A stretch of 64,000 nucleotides of DNA from SCUB01 sp041918675 (GTDB lineage: Bacteria; Pseudomonadota; Alphaproteobacteria; Rhizobiales; Xanthobacteraceae). A model generated the notes under the pieces. The model worked only from the letters and a program-made list of their open reading frames with translations, was not told the origin of the DNA and did not search any database. The translations under genes were made by a program, and so were the position numbers. This document shows positions 63,665 to 64,000 of the stretch, piece after piece. Numbering within the stretch: position 1 is the stretch's first letter; each line of letters begins with the position of its first letter. The stretch covers positions 62,001 to 126,000 of the forward strand of contig JAYRVF010000006.1 of assembly GCA_041918675.1 (NCBI GenBank), in the 5' to 3' direction.

Positions 63665-64000
63665 ATGAAGACGCCTCAGCGCGCCCGACGCGCCAAATTC
63701 GATCCCGTCGCGCACGACGTGCCGATGCGGCCGTGGACCGTGCTCGCGCAGGACCCGAGCGTTCCAGGTCCGAATCGCAAGGCGCTGACCACCGAGGTGA
63801 TGGTGCCAGCCGAACGGCTCGAGGCTGGCCCGAAGGGCCACCGTATCGACGTCATCGACTACGACGCCACGCGAAACCTTTATTACAGGCCGCGTCAAGA
63901 CGATCGCGAAATCGATCATTTCGAGAACGTCGACGACATCGACCGCTTGGTGAACGATCCCCATTTCCACCAGCAGAACGTTTACGCGCTGGCGATGGCG
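63665..64000 (+). CDS. Unidentified protein, N-terminal part (runs off the window)
   Basis: An open frame of 112 codons from ATG 63665 to the window edge, with no stop. The sequence looks coding: MKTPQRARRAKFDPVAHDVPMRPWTVL, then HRIDVIDYDATRNLYYRP and NDPHFHQQNVYALAMA near the edge. No signal peptide or membrane segment is seen. I do not recognise a domain from this fragment; a hydrolase or peptidase part might follow, but that is a guess. It starts 2 bases after the patatin stop, so translational coupling is likely. Confidence 0.65.
   Translation, partial: MKTPQRARRAKFDPVAHDVPMRPWTVLAQDPSVPGPNRKALTTEVMVPAERLEAGPKGHRIDVIDYDATRNLYYRPRQDDREIDHFENVDDIDRLVNDPHFHQQNVYALAMA

Overview
The window is about 66% GC with dense bacterial coding. 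It looks like the chromosome of an alphaproteobacterium of the order Hyphomicrobiales (Rhizobiales). Four features support this: the ffh-rpsP-rimM-trmD-rplS block followed by leuC/leuD/asd/leuB, sdhCDAB order, an invasion-associated-locus-B type protein, and several small secreted proteins of a Rhizobiales flavour. No rRNA, tRNA, CRISPR array, transposase, integrase or plasmid function was seen. The genus cannot be fixed from the sequence alone; a Beijerinckiaceae-like lineage is only an inference.

Layout. 1-4250: ribosome and protein-targeting operon (ffh, a MaoC-like hydratase, rpsP, rimM, trmD, rplS). 4295-14952: leuC and leuD separated by about 8 kb that holds a compact thiosulfate oxidation (Sox) cluster. 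soxX and soxA run leftward with a DsrE-like gene, soxW lies beside them, and soxY, soxZ and soxB diverge to the right; two small secreted proteins and a small metallopeptidase follow. soxCD are not here. 15026-26044: a CoA-ester lyase, a large ADP-forming acyl-CoA synthetase/GNAT fusion, a beta-carbonic anhydrase, a YqhA-family membrane protein, asd, a tandem pair of membrane-anchored paralogues with four conserved cysteines, leuB and an MFS transporter. 26474-29959: succinate dehydrogenase sdhCDAB. 30392-43977: housekeeping and envelope genes (OmpA-like protein, argG, PAP2 phosphatase, HCCA isomerase, rlmN, IalB-like protein, DUF1232 protein, pterin dehydratase, site-2 protease, TAXI binding protein, typA).

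From 43993 to 61095 every gene is on the minus strand and most encode uptake systems. These are an FbpABC-type ferric iron transporter, a DctPQM TRAP transporter whose small subunit carries an extra TM2-like and coiled-coil N-terminus, and a seven-gene operon (enoyl-CoA hydratase, livG, livH, livM, livK, livF, acyl-CoA ligase). The last probably imports a carboxylic acid or amino acid-like substrate, activates it to a CoA thioester and starts its degradation. A group 4 glycosyltransferase closes the block.

The right end (61096-64000) is different. A 1.3 kb non-coding stretch is rich in short tandem repeats with 12, 14, 15 and 18 bp periods, and leads into a patatin-like phospholipase. Two bases after its stop lies the start of an unidentified protein that runs off the window. 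A related 14-bp tandem array lies 27 kb away at 34550-34600. The least explained items are this patatin plus partner locus with its repeats, the tandem four-cysteine paralogues, and the nested operator-like palindromes between the divergent sox genes.
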